Below are positions 39,155 through 49,075 of a DNA stretch of 64,000 nucleotides, piece by piece (the stretch's first letter is position 1; every line of letters begins with the position of its first letter). Made by a program: the position numbers and the translations under genes. The stretch comes from Bombardia bombarda. Lineage: Eukaryota; Ascomycota; Sordariomycetes; Sordariales; Lasiosphaeriaceae. The notes beneath the pieces are model-generated. The model saw only the letters and a list, made by a program, of their open reading frames with translations, did no database searches and had not been told where the DNA came from. Location of the stretch: assembly GCA_030512295.1 (NCBI GenBank), contig JAULSR010000001.1, forward strand, positions 1,860,001-1,924,000. Reading direction: 5' to 3'.

Positions 39155-40225
39155 TTATCCCTCACAACTCCTTTCCCTCCAGATCAACAACCAACGCCTC
39201 AAACCCCCCAGCCAACACCTCCTCCCCCCCGCCAGCTCCATCTCCATCTCCAAATCCCCCTGCGCCTCCCGATACAGCACATTCTTCTCGCTCGCCATCC
39301 GATAATTATACTCAGCCTCCTCGTCCGCAATCACATGCTTCTTCAACCCTCCCCCTCCCGCGGCCGCAGCCTCAACAGCCAGCTGAATCCCACAGCTCCT
39401 CTCCAACAGCCCAAACAAAAACCCCGCCTCGTCCACCGTCTCCCCCACCGTCAACAGCCCATGGTTCATCAATATGACCCCCTTATTCCTCCCCTTCCCG
39501 GCACTCAGTGCCTCAGCAATCCTCTCCCCCTCCTCCGCCCCAAACACGATGCCCCCGTAGTTCGCATACACGGCGTGCGCCTCGTAGAAATTGCACACGT
39601 CCTGCGTGAGCATGTCGAGCTTGCGCGCAAACACGCTCCACGCGCGGCCGGCGCGCGTGTGCGCGTGGCAGATGGCGTGCACGCTGTCTGGACGCGCCTT
39701 GTGGATGGCGCTGTGGATGTAGTAGCCCGCCGCGTTGGCCGTCCGCCTGCCTGTCGCTGGGTTGCTGCCGCCGGACAGGATGCGGCCGGTGGCGATATCG
39801 AGGAGGAGGAAGTCGCCGGCGCGGAGCTGGCCAAAGTGGCGGCCGAGCGGGTTCATCCACATGCACGAGGGGAACTCGGGGTCGCGCACCGAGATGTGGC
39901 CCGACTGGCCCTCGGCGTAGGACTGGCGGGACCACTGCCGGAAGGTGGCGGCCATGTGGACGAGGGTGTGGCGGCGGGCGGCGGTGAAGGTGGGGAAGGA
40001 GGGGATTCCTGGGTGTGTGTCATGATGAGTATTGTTGATGTTGTTGTTGTTTTTGCCCCCTTTTGGGGTGGTCTTGTTTGTTTGTTGGGTGATATCTCTA
40101 TATAGAGAGCCTCCATACATACCAGGCATAATATCGCCATGAGAAATAGCTTCAAGAGGCGTCGGCTCTCGGTTTGCTCCTTTTCCCTCTGCCTCTGATT
40201 CCGATAAAATGACAGACGGGGCCAT
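39155..40225 (-). CDS. Class II aldolase/adducin-domain protein
   Basis: The fold binds a metal through three histidines and cleaves or isomerises phosphorylated or hydroxy-acid substrates; fungal members of this subgroup have no firm substrate. The sequence shows HTLVHMAATFRQW, SGHISVRDPEFP, NPLGRHFGQL, then HAICHAHTRAG, whose His-x-His pair (about residues 149 and 151) and the later NHGLLTVG His (about 217) are the expected metal ligands. A frame of 356 codons from the ATG at 40225 is open throughout. However, 40009-40122 has a GTATGT donor and a CCCAG acceptor, is 114 nt (divisible by 3), and encodes a family-atypical Asn/Thr/His stretch. Removing it joins GDIMP to GIPSFPTF, as family members read. 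The spliced protein is 318 residues. It may act in the cytosol on a sugar acid or sugar phosphate; the substrate is unknown. Confidence 0.85.
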   Translation of the reverse strand: MAPSVILSESEAEGKGANREPTPLEAISHGDIMPGMYGGSLYRDITQQTNKTTPKGGKNNNNINNTHHDTHPGIPSFPTFTAARRHTLVHMAATFRQWSRQSYAEGQSGHISVRDPEFPSCMWMNPLGRHFGQLRAGDFLLLDIATGRILSGGSNPATGRRTANAAGYYIHSAIHKARPDSVHAICHAHTRAGRAWSVFARKLDMLTQDVCNFYEAHAVYANYGGIVFGAEEGERIAEALSAGKGRNKGVILMNHGLLTVGETVDEAGFLFGLLERSCGIQLAVEAAAAGGGGLKKHVIADEEAEYNYRMASEKNVLYREAQGDLEMEMELAGGRRCWLGGLRRWLLIWRERSCEG

Positions 40226-41028
40226 AATCACTGGCCAGTCGTTGACTGAAAAGCACTACTAACATTGTCAGCAAAGAGGTCTGATAACGACACGGTTGTT
40301 GGTTGTCATTGTTGTCGAGGTTTTGGCTTTACCGTTCCGAATAAACAGCTGAATAGCAGTATCCGAGATGGTATATCTGAAAATGATATTCAGTAGATGC
40401 TCAGTTGGAAATGGAGGTAGTGGTAGCAGCCAAAGTCACAAAGCAGAGGTCAAAGACGGATGGATGCGGGGTTTACCACTCACCTCTTCACCACCACACC
40501 GAACCTCCCTCCCTCCCAACCTTACTGGTTACCTCCTTAACCCCTCTCTTTATCTTTTCAAGAAAGAGCACAACTCAGGAATCCCACCCTGTCTTTGACC
40601 ATATCCCATTATCAAGTAGGTATTCAGACCAGACTCGTTCAAATGTTTATTTTTCCTTTCAACCTGATTACCTATCTGGGTAGTGTACCAACATGTCCAA
40701 TTCATCCCACCACTTCATATATTTCTCATTGTCTCTCTTACTCTCCCTATTTTCCACCACTCAATCATACCACTTTCCCATCATCCATCCATCCATTACC
40801 TCACCCATTCCTTTGTTCCCTCCAATAGATAGATAGCCGCATACACGAGAGATGAGATCTATAGTAATATGTTTGTGCGATACATGCAATTTAGGTATAT
40901 CCTCCTCGTCCATCCATTTCTCCGTGCCAAGATAAAAGAAAAAGAAACCGATTGGGGATAAAAACATCATCAGCAAGTAGGAGGTGGTAATAGCAACCAC
41001 TCCGGCGTTACCGACGCCCCCATCAGCT

Positions 41029-41073
<45 letters not shown>

Positions 41074-41207
41074 GCACATCCCACATTCCGATACCACACA
41101 CAAATCAAGATAACCCCAGCCAACCAAGACAAATCTTCTCTGCTCGCTCAAACCAAAATACAGAAACAAAAGCCCCAAAACATGCCAAAAAGCTCAAGGA
41201 CATACTG
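40226..41207. other. Intergenic between aldolase-fold and Det1-like genes
   Basis: Both neighbours are on the minus strand, so this holds the promoter of the aldolase-fold gene and the 3' UTR of the phosphatase. It includes a CAA repeat (41029-41073). No coding frame is supported. Confidence 0.5.
41029..41073. repeat. ACA/CAA trinucleotide repeat, 15 units
   Basis: An uninterrupted run of 15 ACA units in the probable 3' UTR of the Det1-like gene (TGT units on the transcribed RNA). Confidence 0.85.
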
Positions 41208-43294
41208 TTAGTATACGCTCCCCATAATACTCTTATCATCCCTCTCCGCCCTCTCCAACAGCACATCATCCGCCTCGTCCGTCAACGTCCTCGTCAGCTC
41301 CTCCCCGCTCTCCCCACTCTCCTCCTCCTCCTCCCCCTCATCATCATCATCATCATCATCATCATGCTCGCCATCGGCCTCATGCTCGCCATCGCTACTG
41401 TGCGGGTGATCGCCAAGGCGGTTCGCGCGCGCCGTTCCCCTCCCCATGCGGCTGTTCTCCCGCTGCTGCTTACCATCCTGCTGCTGCTGCAGATACCCCG
41501 GAACAGCAAGACCAACACCATTCTGCTCCTTGAGCCTCGGCATGTTGCTGCCGTTGCGCTTCCGCTGCTCGTCATTGTCAGACGACGAATCGGCATCGCT
41601 CGCCACCGCGCTGCTATGCCCGCTGTACGTGCCGCCAAAGTCGCGCCCCACGTGCAGCTGTATGCGCTCCAGTGGCAGCGGCAGCGGGCGCGGTGGCTGG
41701 GTATTGGGGCTCTTGAGGTGGTTGCGGAGGCGGTCCTCGACCGAGATGAAGGAGGGGGTGCCGTCCGGGCTCGAGACGAGCTCCTCGCGCGCCTTGGTCA
41801 CGTCGATGACGGGGTGGCCTTCTGTTGTTGTTGCTGCTGCCGAGGACTTGAGGGCGAGGGCGTGTGGTTGTTGTTGGTTTTGCTGGTCGCCGTTGTTTGT
41901 GGGCGGTGACTGGAAGCGTTTGGCGGCCGGGCGGCGGCTGATGATGGTGTGGCTGTTGGCGGTGCCGTTGAAGGAGGGGTTGGCGATGCCGTGGGTGGAT
42001 GTGGTGGAGGGGGTGGAAGCGGTTGTGGGATCGGAGGAGGTGCTGTCTTCGCTGGGGGTGTTGTTGTTTTTGTTGTCGGCGGTGGCTTTGGGGAGGGAGG
42101 CAGTTGGTTTCTTGGAGGAGGAGGAGGAGGTGGTGGTGGTGGCTGTCGTCGGGATGGCGTCTGTGGCGTCTTCTGAGTCGCTGGCGCTGTGGCTAGAGAT
42201 GATGCTGTCGCTCTTCACCAGGTCAGCCAGCGTCTGGCGGATCTTGAAGTTCTTGTCGTGGTCGCAGCCGTTGGGGCAGCCTCCCCACCGTCGGCGGATC
42301 TCGACCGGCGGGGAGCTCATGGTTGAGGGAGCAGGTGAACCCGAAGCAGCGGCAGCGCCAGCGGCAGCGCCAGCGGCAGCGGCATTCGGAGTGTTGCAGG
42401 GAGCGCATTCTAGCTTGAGGCTATCCTTACTGTTTCCATTCTCCTTGGTCGTAACCGCCGTCGATGTCCCGTCCTTGACGTCTCTGGCCTCCCCATTCTT
42501 GGCCCGCTCGCGCTCCCGTCTGAGCTCCGACCAGGTGCGCAGGTTGTTCTCGAGCAGGTACTTGCCGCTCTCCTCCTTGCGCATGATCAGGAACTCGCAG
42601 TGGTTGACGTTGCGCAGGTCCTCAAAGTACTCGACGCTGAAGTGATACCACTTCATGAGGAAGACGCGGGACATGAGGCCGTGAGTGACCAGGACGCAGA
42701 CACTGGCAAAGTCGTCCTCGCCGAATTGGCGCCACAGGCTCTCGTTGAAGCCGCTGATGCGGTCATAGGCATCGGCGGCGCTCTCGCCGTTGGGGATGCG
42801 GTAGAAGAAGTGGCCGTAGTCGGCACGCTCCTGCCACATGCGCTCCATCTCGGCGCTGCATGGCTGGAAGTTGCCAAAGTCCTGCTCTCGCAGGCGCGGC
42901 TCCTCGTAGACCTTGATGTTGTTGCGCTTGAAGGGGCTGGGCTCGGGCTCGTCGCTGGTCAGCGTGGCCAGGATGCCCTCGGTGGTCTCGCGCGTGCGGC
43001 GGTATGGGCTCGTGAAGAAGTGGAGGGTGTCGTCAGCCCGCAGCATCTTGCGCAGCTGGCGGCCCGCCTCGTATGCCTGCTGCCAGCCATCTTGTGTCAG
43101 CTTGACGCGATGGTCGGGTATGGTCTGGTGTATATCGCGGTTCTCTGGAGGTGAAATAAGTCAGTGGTTAGCCATGGCCATCCACGGTGACGGAGCTTTA
43201 CGGTTGGCGAACATGGGGGGAAGAAGCGCAAAGACTTACTGTTTCCTTCGGACTGGGCATGCCTGATGAGGATGATTAGTCTTGGCTTCCCCAT
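41208..43294 (-). CDS. Histidine phosphatase (phosphoglycerate mutase-like), Det1-like, long acidic tail
   Basis: The exons are 43294-43240 and 43144-41208, with a 95-nt intron (GTAAGT donor, CCAG acceptor) that splits a codon after EGN; the product is 663 residues. The catalytic core fills the first 260 or so residues. It has LIRHAQSEGN, holding the His that is phosphorylated (RHG box), FTSPYRRTRET, RLREQDFGNFQ, the acid motif PNGESAADAYDRI, and VTHGLMSR with the second catalytic His. The core resembles yeast Det1, a broad acid phosphatase tied to sterol movement; the same role here is inference. The remaining 400 residues are predicted disordered, with Ser/Thr and Gln runs and a C-terminal Asp/Glu block encoded by ATC/CTC repeats at 41325-41365. 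The tail carries GGCPNGCDHDKNFK, a possible small metal site. The gene is divergent from the PRKRIP1-like gene. Confidence 0.88.
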
Positions 43295-44457
43295 GACAGC
43301 CAGGAGACGAGAGTCGTGTCAGTCGTGGTTTGTTTGTATCGAGGTAGGTAGGTATTCAGTAGGTATGGCCGTGTTGGCGCGCAAATGGTGGGGAAACAGG
43401 GAGCGCCGTTGTGAGTAGATCGAGCCACAAAAGTGGTGTCACAATCTGGTCACTGGTGGGGGTGATGAGTAGGTAGTCGATTGATTGTAACAGGAAGCGA
43501 GGCGAGGTGAGGCGACGCGAGACGGACAGATGGAAGAACCAAAAAGGGTGTGGCAAGTCGAACCCGAATTGTCATATATTGCTCAGCAGAAAAAAAGCAC
43601 ACACACAGAAGGGGGCAGAAATTGCCTCTAACTACTCAGTCTTTGGTCACGCAGCACTTGGTCCAGCGGTTGAAATGATGTCTCTCTTGGGATCAATTTG
43701 TAAGTCATGGGCGTATCCATGAGTTAGGCACTCGGGTCGTCACTTCCTAGCTAGGTTGAAAGTCAATAACCCAAAAGAAATCACCTGCTCCACAAGACCA
43801 TGAGAAGCAATAATCAGATCAAAGTTACACAGCAATAAGTAAATATCAGGGTAATAGAAGAAGCGCCTGACGGCAGACCAATGCACCATCCCCCACCACT
43901 CCTGCAGCCGAGGGGCAGCGGAGTGTCCAAGCACGCCCTGCAAAGCCTAAACGTTGCACATGTCACTCCACTAAAATTGAGGCTGATCCCTAGACCTAGG
44001 TACTTGGGTTCCGATTTACGGCGACCCAACGCGAGGCTGGCTGGGCTGGGCAACTTTTGGGCATTCGTCGGCAGTTGCCACCCCACCACTGTCTCAGAAA
44101 CCCCCCCTAGCCACAGAGCCACCAACAGCGAAGAGGGAGCCGCCGCCAGCCGCGACCTACGCTAGCCGGGGAGCTCTCTTTGCTAACCTTAATTTTCTGG
44201 TCAGCGTCGTTTTTGCAAGGCATGCTGACCATCAACCAAACTTAATACTACGGCACTACACAATCCAAGACAGACTCAGCAGCTAAGCGTCGCGCGTGTG
44301 TCGGACAGACTGCTGCGCCCCGGCTACCACTTCACTACAACTCACCTGGAATCCGTCCAGGCTGTAGAAAGAAAACAGCCCAAAATCCCCCAACATCGCG
44401 ACACCAACAAACCACTCCCCCCCCCCCCCCCCCCAAAAAAAAAAAAAACCACCCACA
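43295..44457. promoter_or_regulatory. Shared divergent promoter region, Det1-like / PRKRIP1-like
   Basis: These 1.16 kb lie between two genes transcribed away from each other. GTAGGTAGGTATTCAGTAGGTATGG (43345-43369 area) and a C18/A14 tract next to the right gene are visible. No coding frame is supported. Confidence 0.45.
44417..44448. repeat. C18 followed directly by A14, just before a start codon
   Basis: Eighteen C (44417-44434) run into fourteen A (44435-44448), ending nine bases before the ATG at 44458. In the mRNA this would be a poly-C/poly-A leader immediately upstream of the start. Tract lengths may be assembly-dependent. Confidence 0.85.
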
Positions 44458-45333
44458 ATGTCCGCCAACGGCCCCGAATCAATCCCCACCTCCGCCGACC
44501 GCCGCTCCAAACGGCCCCTCAAAAAAGCCCGCCGCGCCCTCTCCCCGACCTCCCTCCAAGCCGAGACCGTGCAAGCGCTCTTCGCCAAGCCCGACCAAGA
44601 GATCCGCCTGCCCCCCTCCTCTTCCTCTTCAGCCGCCACCCGCAAGGTCGCCGCGCCGCCCGAGATCGTGACCAACGTGCAGGGCTCCTCGGCCGGCGCC
44701 GGCTCGGGCGAGTTCCACGTGTACAAGGCCGCGCGCCGGCGCGAGTACGAGCGCCTGCGCGCCATGGACGAGGAGGTCGCCCGCGAGCGCGAGGCCCAAG
44801 AGTTTGCCGCGGCCAGGCGCGAGAAGGAGACGAGAGACGAGGAGCGCACGCGCAAGAACAGGGAGAAGAGGGAGAAGAAGATGAAGGCGAAGCAGCTCAA
44901 GGAGCAGCAGGAGAAGCAGCAGCGGTGGAGGGAGGAGGAGGAGGTGGAGAAGAAGAAGGGCAAGGTGGAAAAGGTAGAAGAAAAGGAGGAGAAGGGGGAG
45001 GGAGAGATCACGATCAGCGGCAGCATCCAGCCGCCACAAGAAACACCATCAACGACAACAGCAGCAGCAACGTCGACAACAACATCAACGGCGGGATCCA
45101 TGTCCGCCCCTCCAGGACGCGATCCCCCACGGCGTGAGAGTGAGCGCGAGCGCGAGCGCGATCGCGATTCTTCTCGTGATCGTCGTCGTCGCCGTGATTA
45201 CGACGAAGACAGCAACGACGCCGGAGAATACGACACGCGACGGCCGGCAAACTATGACCGGGGCAAATTTGCGCCCGTCGCGGGCTTCGTGGCGCACAGC
45301 GGGCCGGGACTGATCATTCACGACGACGATTGA
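44458..45333 (+). CDS. PRKRIP1/DUF1168 family protein, spliceosome-associated
   Basis: Single-exon protein of 291 residues. The family signature is plain: NVQGSSAGAGSGEFHVYKAA followed by RRREYERLRAMDEE near residues 78-107. Human PRKRIP1 is a long-helix protein seen in activated spliceosome (C and later) complexes and also binds the kinase PKR; the spliceosomal role is the one likely shared with fungi. After the signature comes a highly charged Lys/Glu/Arg helix (about 107-180), a Ser/Thr/Pro linker, and an Arg/Asp/Glu-rich end with RESERERERDRDSSRDRRRR, like the RE/RS repeats of splicing proteins. The protein should be nuclear. It converges with CCT3 and is divergent from the Det1-like gene. 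The start ATG has CACA before it and a C18/A14 tract just upstream. Confidence 0.88.
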   Translation: MSANGPESIPTSADRRSKRPLKKARRALSPTSLQAETVQALFAKPDQEIRLPPSSSSSAATRKVAAPPEIVTNVQGSSAGAGSGEFHVYKAARRREYERLRAMDEEVAREREAQEFAAARREKETRDEERTRKNREKREKKMKAKQLKEQQEKQQRWREEEEVEKKKGKVEKVEEKEEKGEGEITISGSIQPPQETPSTTTAAATSTTTSTAGSMSAPPGRDPPRRESERERERDRDSSRDRRRRRDYDEDSNDAGEYDTRRPANYDRGKFAPVAGFVAHSGPGLIIHDDD

Positions 45334-45860
45334 AAATCTTGTCGCGCCCATTCCCATTCACCCCCCAGAAATGAACTTCAAAGAAGGTCATCTGAAGCTC
45401 AAAACAAAACAAAACGCTCGCCAGTGATACACATACCTACATCTATCTCACAACACACCCAGATGTGAATATTGACTTGATTACGACGGTCTTTTTTTCT
45501 CCGTCTTTGATATACGGTAGCTTGTCTGTCTATCTGACTGGAGCTGTCTCTCTTCGTGGAATTTCCCCTTTTGTCTACCCATTCGCCAAGATGGTGGTAC
45601 TGGTGGCTGTCAGTAGCGGTAGCTCTGGTGGTCGTGGTCTGCTCTATCTGGAAGCTCTTTATACTACATGGTGGCACTTGGGAGGGCTGCTACTGGTGCT
45701 GGTTATGTGCTTCTTCCTGCCTACCTGTCTCTTCTCCCTCAAGGGAGAAACGCACCACCATTATCACAATGGTAACTTTTCTGAAAAAAGAGGTATATAA
45801 CACCAACCTCGGACCAGACTAGGCCGATTACGACGACGAAGACAGGCTTACACCGCCCCT
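45334..45860. other. Convergent 3' region between PRKRIP1-like and CCT3
   Basis: About 530 bases hold the two 3' UTRs. Small frames (88-111 codons) at 45465-45822 show no family. Nothing else is supported. Confidence 0.5.
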
Positions 45861-48013
45861 CTAATCATCGCTTCCACCGACGCCCGTGCCTACACCTGGC
45901 TGCGCTTTTCTGGCGCTGCAAATGTCATCGACTCTCAACAAGAGGCAGGCCGACTGATTTCCGAGGTATTTTAGTTAGCATTTTGTTCTTCCATAGATAG
46001 ATATTGCCGGGCAATAAATGTCTTTGCAAACCCATAATGACGAGAGAAACTTCAAAGGTTCAAAACATACCTCAATAGCCGTCTTCATGCTCTGCACCTT
46101 GATCGCCTCGGGCTCCCAAACCCCATACTCCTTCATATCCGCCAGCGCGCCAGTGTCACCATTGATACCCCACGAGCTCTTGCCCTCGGCGTGCTTGGCG
46201 CGCAGGTCCGTCAGCACCCTGACGGGGCTCTTGCCCGCGTTCTGGATCAGCGTGCGGGGGATCACCTCGAGCGCCTCCGCCACGGCCTTGTACGGCCACT
46301 GCTGGACGCCCTCGATGCTCTTGGCCATGTGCGCTAACCTGACCGAGACCGCCATCTCGGTGGCGCCGCCGCCGGGCGATAACCTGGGGTGGAACATGAC
46401 GTTGCGCGCCACGCCCATGGCGTCCTGCAGGTTGCGCTCAATCTCGTTGAGCACGTCCTTGGACGGGCCGCGCAGCAGGATCGTGCACGCCTTGGGGGTC
46501 CGGCACTTTGTGAGGAAGGTGAAGTACTCGTCGCCAATCTTCTCGATCTCGAACAGGCCGCACTGCGTGCCGACGTCCGACTCCTGCAGGTCCTCGACCC
46601 GGTTGACGATGGTGGCGCCCGTCGCTCTTGCTATCCGGTTGTTGTCCGTCTTGCGCACGCGCCGGAGCGCCGTCACGTTGGCCTTCATGAAGTAGTGTTG
46701 TGCGAGGTCTGTTGTGTAGCAAACACGAGTGGGTCAGCCACAGGCACATACGTGCAGATAGAAAAAGACAAGACTCACCAGAAACCCCCTTCTCCGTAAT
46801 CACCAAATCCGGATTCAGCGCCAAAATGCTCTCACACATGCTCTTGACCTGCTCCTCCTCAATCTGCAAGATGCGATTCCAGTCTTCCTCCTTGGTAATC
46901 TCGATATTCGTCTGACTCTCGCCCTTCTTGTACTCGAGCGGGCAGTCCAGCAACACAATCCTCGGGTTCTCGATCTTGCGGCGCATCTTGGGGTGCGTAA
47001 TGTCCTTGTTGAGCATGACGCCGTCCAGCACCCGGCTGTCCTCGATCTCGCCGCCGGGCACCTTCTCGACGCGCGCGTACCGCTTGATGTCCACCTCCTG
47101 CTTGCCGCCGTTGCCCACGTCCCAGGCGACGGTGCGCACCGCCTTGAGCGCGAGGCTGCACATGAGCTCGGACCAGCGCGACACGAACTTGGTGCCGATG
47201 GATGACGAGATGAGCGAGTGCATGGCCGCGTCGTCGTTGACGTCGATGGGCAGCGAGATGTCCTCGATGATGGTCAGCGCGTCCTTGAGCGCCCGCTTGA
47301 ACGCCTCGATGATGACGACCGGGTGGATGTTGCGCTCGAGCTGGGGGAGGGCCTGCGCGAGGATCTCGCCGGCTGTTTGTTGTGTGAGGGTTAGCAGGTT
47401 AGACCAACCGAAAGGGGGGGGGGATGTAATTCAGGGTATGTATTGCTTGCTTACCGAGGATGATGACTGTTGTGGTGCCGTCGCCAACCTCCTCGTCTTG
47501 TGTTCTGCTAAGCTCAATCATGCTCTTGGCTGCAGGGTGGGATACCTCGATCTCGCGGAGGATTGCATGGCCGTCGTTGGTGAGCACGATGCCGCCCATG
47601 GGGTCGAGCAGCATCTTGAGCATGGCTTTGGGTCCCAGGCATGATCTGATAATGTCGGCGACACTGCGGGGTAGCAAGGGGGGCGGGCGATCGCGTCAGC
47701 CTCGATCATGAGTCGGGTTCGAGGGGGGGGGGGGGGGGGGAGGGAAGGGGGTGGTGATGATGATGGTGTGTGTACATACGTCTTGGCAGCAGCGATGTTG
47801 GACAGCTGGGCTTTGCGCCCAGTCTGCCTCTCACCACCCTGGGTGTCTGCACGAGTGAGGGTGGTTAGCAAGTAGTAGCTATGGTTCGGGGTGGTGGTGC
47901 AGCTATGTGGGACAGGGAAGCAAGCAGTGACAAAGGGGGGGAAGGGGGAGGGGCGGTAGGCAGGCAGGCTATAGAGGTACAAACATACTCATCACCACAA
48001 CAGGTGCCTGCAT
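45861..48013 (-). CDS. CCT3: T-complex protein 1 subunit gamma (CCT3)
   Basis: One of the eight subunits of the cytosolic chaperonin CCT/TRiC, which folds actin, tubulin and WD-repeat proteins with ATP. Six coding exons: 48013-47989, 47846-47780, 47663-47455, 47372-46779, 46708-46071 and 45953-45861; all junctions are GT-AG and together give 541 residues, the usual length. Motifs in order: MQAPVVVMNTQ, QLSNIAAAKTVADIIR, GPKAMLKMLLDPMGGIVLTN, the ATP/Mg motif GDGTTTVIILAGEIL, DITHPKMRRKI, RNVMFHPRLSPGGGATEM, and SSWGINGDTGALADM near the end. The last exon (SACLLLRVDDICSARK) is only 30 codons plus stop. A first exon of 25 bases and an 18-G run in intron 2 make the 5' end easy to misannotate. 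It reads toward the PRKRIP1-like gene. Confidence 0.95.
47723..47740. repeat. G18 tract in CCT3 intron 2
   Basis: Eighteen G on the plus strand (C18 in the pre-mRNA) inside the 116-nt intron 47664-47779. It serves as the pyrimidine-rich part of the intron. Confidence 0.85.
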
Positions 48014-49075
48014 CGTCGCGGTTGTTTTCTGCTTAATTCGACGTGATTATATAGGAGTGGAGATGCGCCGGCGAGGGAGGAGGGCGCGAAAATCCGGGGT
48101 ACAGCTACAGATAGCTGGGGAGGGCGGTGGTGATGTTTTGTGGTATTTTTTATTTGGGTGCTCCTTTCGTCGATATGGACGGTGTAGTGTCGCCAGCTCA
48201 AGGTGGGATGCTGGAGCCCCCGAAAAGTTCAAAGATTCGGCATGGACCAAGCTCCATTCGGGCGCCGCCTCCACTATGCGGGGGGTGGGGCCGGAACAAC
48301 ACTGCACCCGTCTGGCACCTGGCTGCCTAACCACACCACAGGTACACGATACCTGGTAATTACGTTACCAAATACCCCAGATTTCACACCCCCTTTTCTC
48401 TCACACCCCCTTTTCTCATTTCTCATAGAATATTTAACACTTCATTTTCGTATTGATGTACAAGAAGCATCAGCAATGAGAATATTGTAATCTCTTCCCC
48501 TCTTTCTTCATCCACGACAGACCATGCTCCGTCCGTCTTGATCGTAACCCTACTTGCCTGCCTAACTACCTACCGAACTGACCATCTCCATAAATGCATA
48601 TTTTGCTCCAGTAATATCAAATGAAAGAAAAGCAAAGAGACAAACTTATACATAAACATAAAAAACATACCAGCACGCCCAGAGAATGAAACAACCACCA
48701 AAAATAAGATCCCCGACCTCCCAAAAGCGCCAGGCCAATGCAAATACACATAAACACGGTGAATAGAGACAGACAGAAAGTGCGAAGAAAACAAAATGTA
48801 AACCAGAAAAGGAAAAGAGTATAATATATGATATAACATGCGCCCAATTCCCCTTTGATTCATGCATGCATGCACGCCAACCAAACCAACCCAAAACAAA
48901 CCCAAGCCAGCCTGCCACAAACCAGCCTGCCACAAACCAGCCTTGCCTGCTTGACCTGTTAAATATAACAAACGCGTCGCTCATTATTGTTGTTGCTGCT
49001 ATCTTGTACTTCTTATCCCTCCTCACTCTATCCCAACCTCTTCCACCCCCTACCCCAAATCCTCCCTCAAAGCCC
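48014..49075. other. CCT3 promoter and 3' region of the histidine kinase
   Basis: Between two minus-strand genes. It contains a tandem repeat (CCAGCCTGCCACAAA twice plus six bases, 48907-48942) and AT-rich DNA at 48360-48850 fitting a 3' UTR. No coding frame is supported. Confidence 0.5.
48907..48942. repeat. 15-nt tandem repeat, 2.4 copies
   Basis: CCAGCCTGCCACAAA repeats twice exactly, then CCAGCC. It lies in the probable 3' UTR of the histidine kinase gene, about 135 bases after the stop. Confidence 0.8.

Noticed and set aside
39335..40105. 256-codon plus-strand frame opposite the aldolase-fold gene
   Set aside because: Shadow of a GC-rich coding strand; the minus-strand frame holds the conserved motifs.
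41446..42645. 399-codon plus-strand frame opposite the Det1-like gene
   Set aside because: Shadow frame created by the repeat-rich tail; no family resemblance.
39155..45333. Secondary-metabolite or catabolic gene cluster around the aldolase-fold gene
   Set aside because: Neighbours are a general phosphatase and a splicing protein; no transporter, regulator or tailoring enzyme lies nearby.
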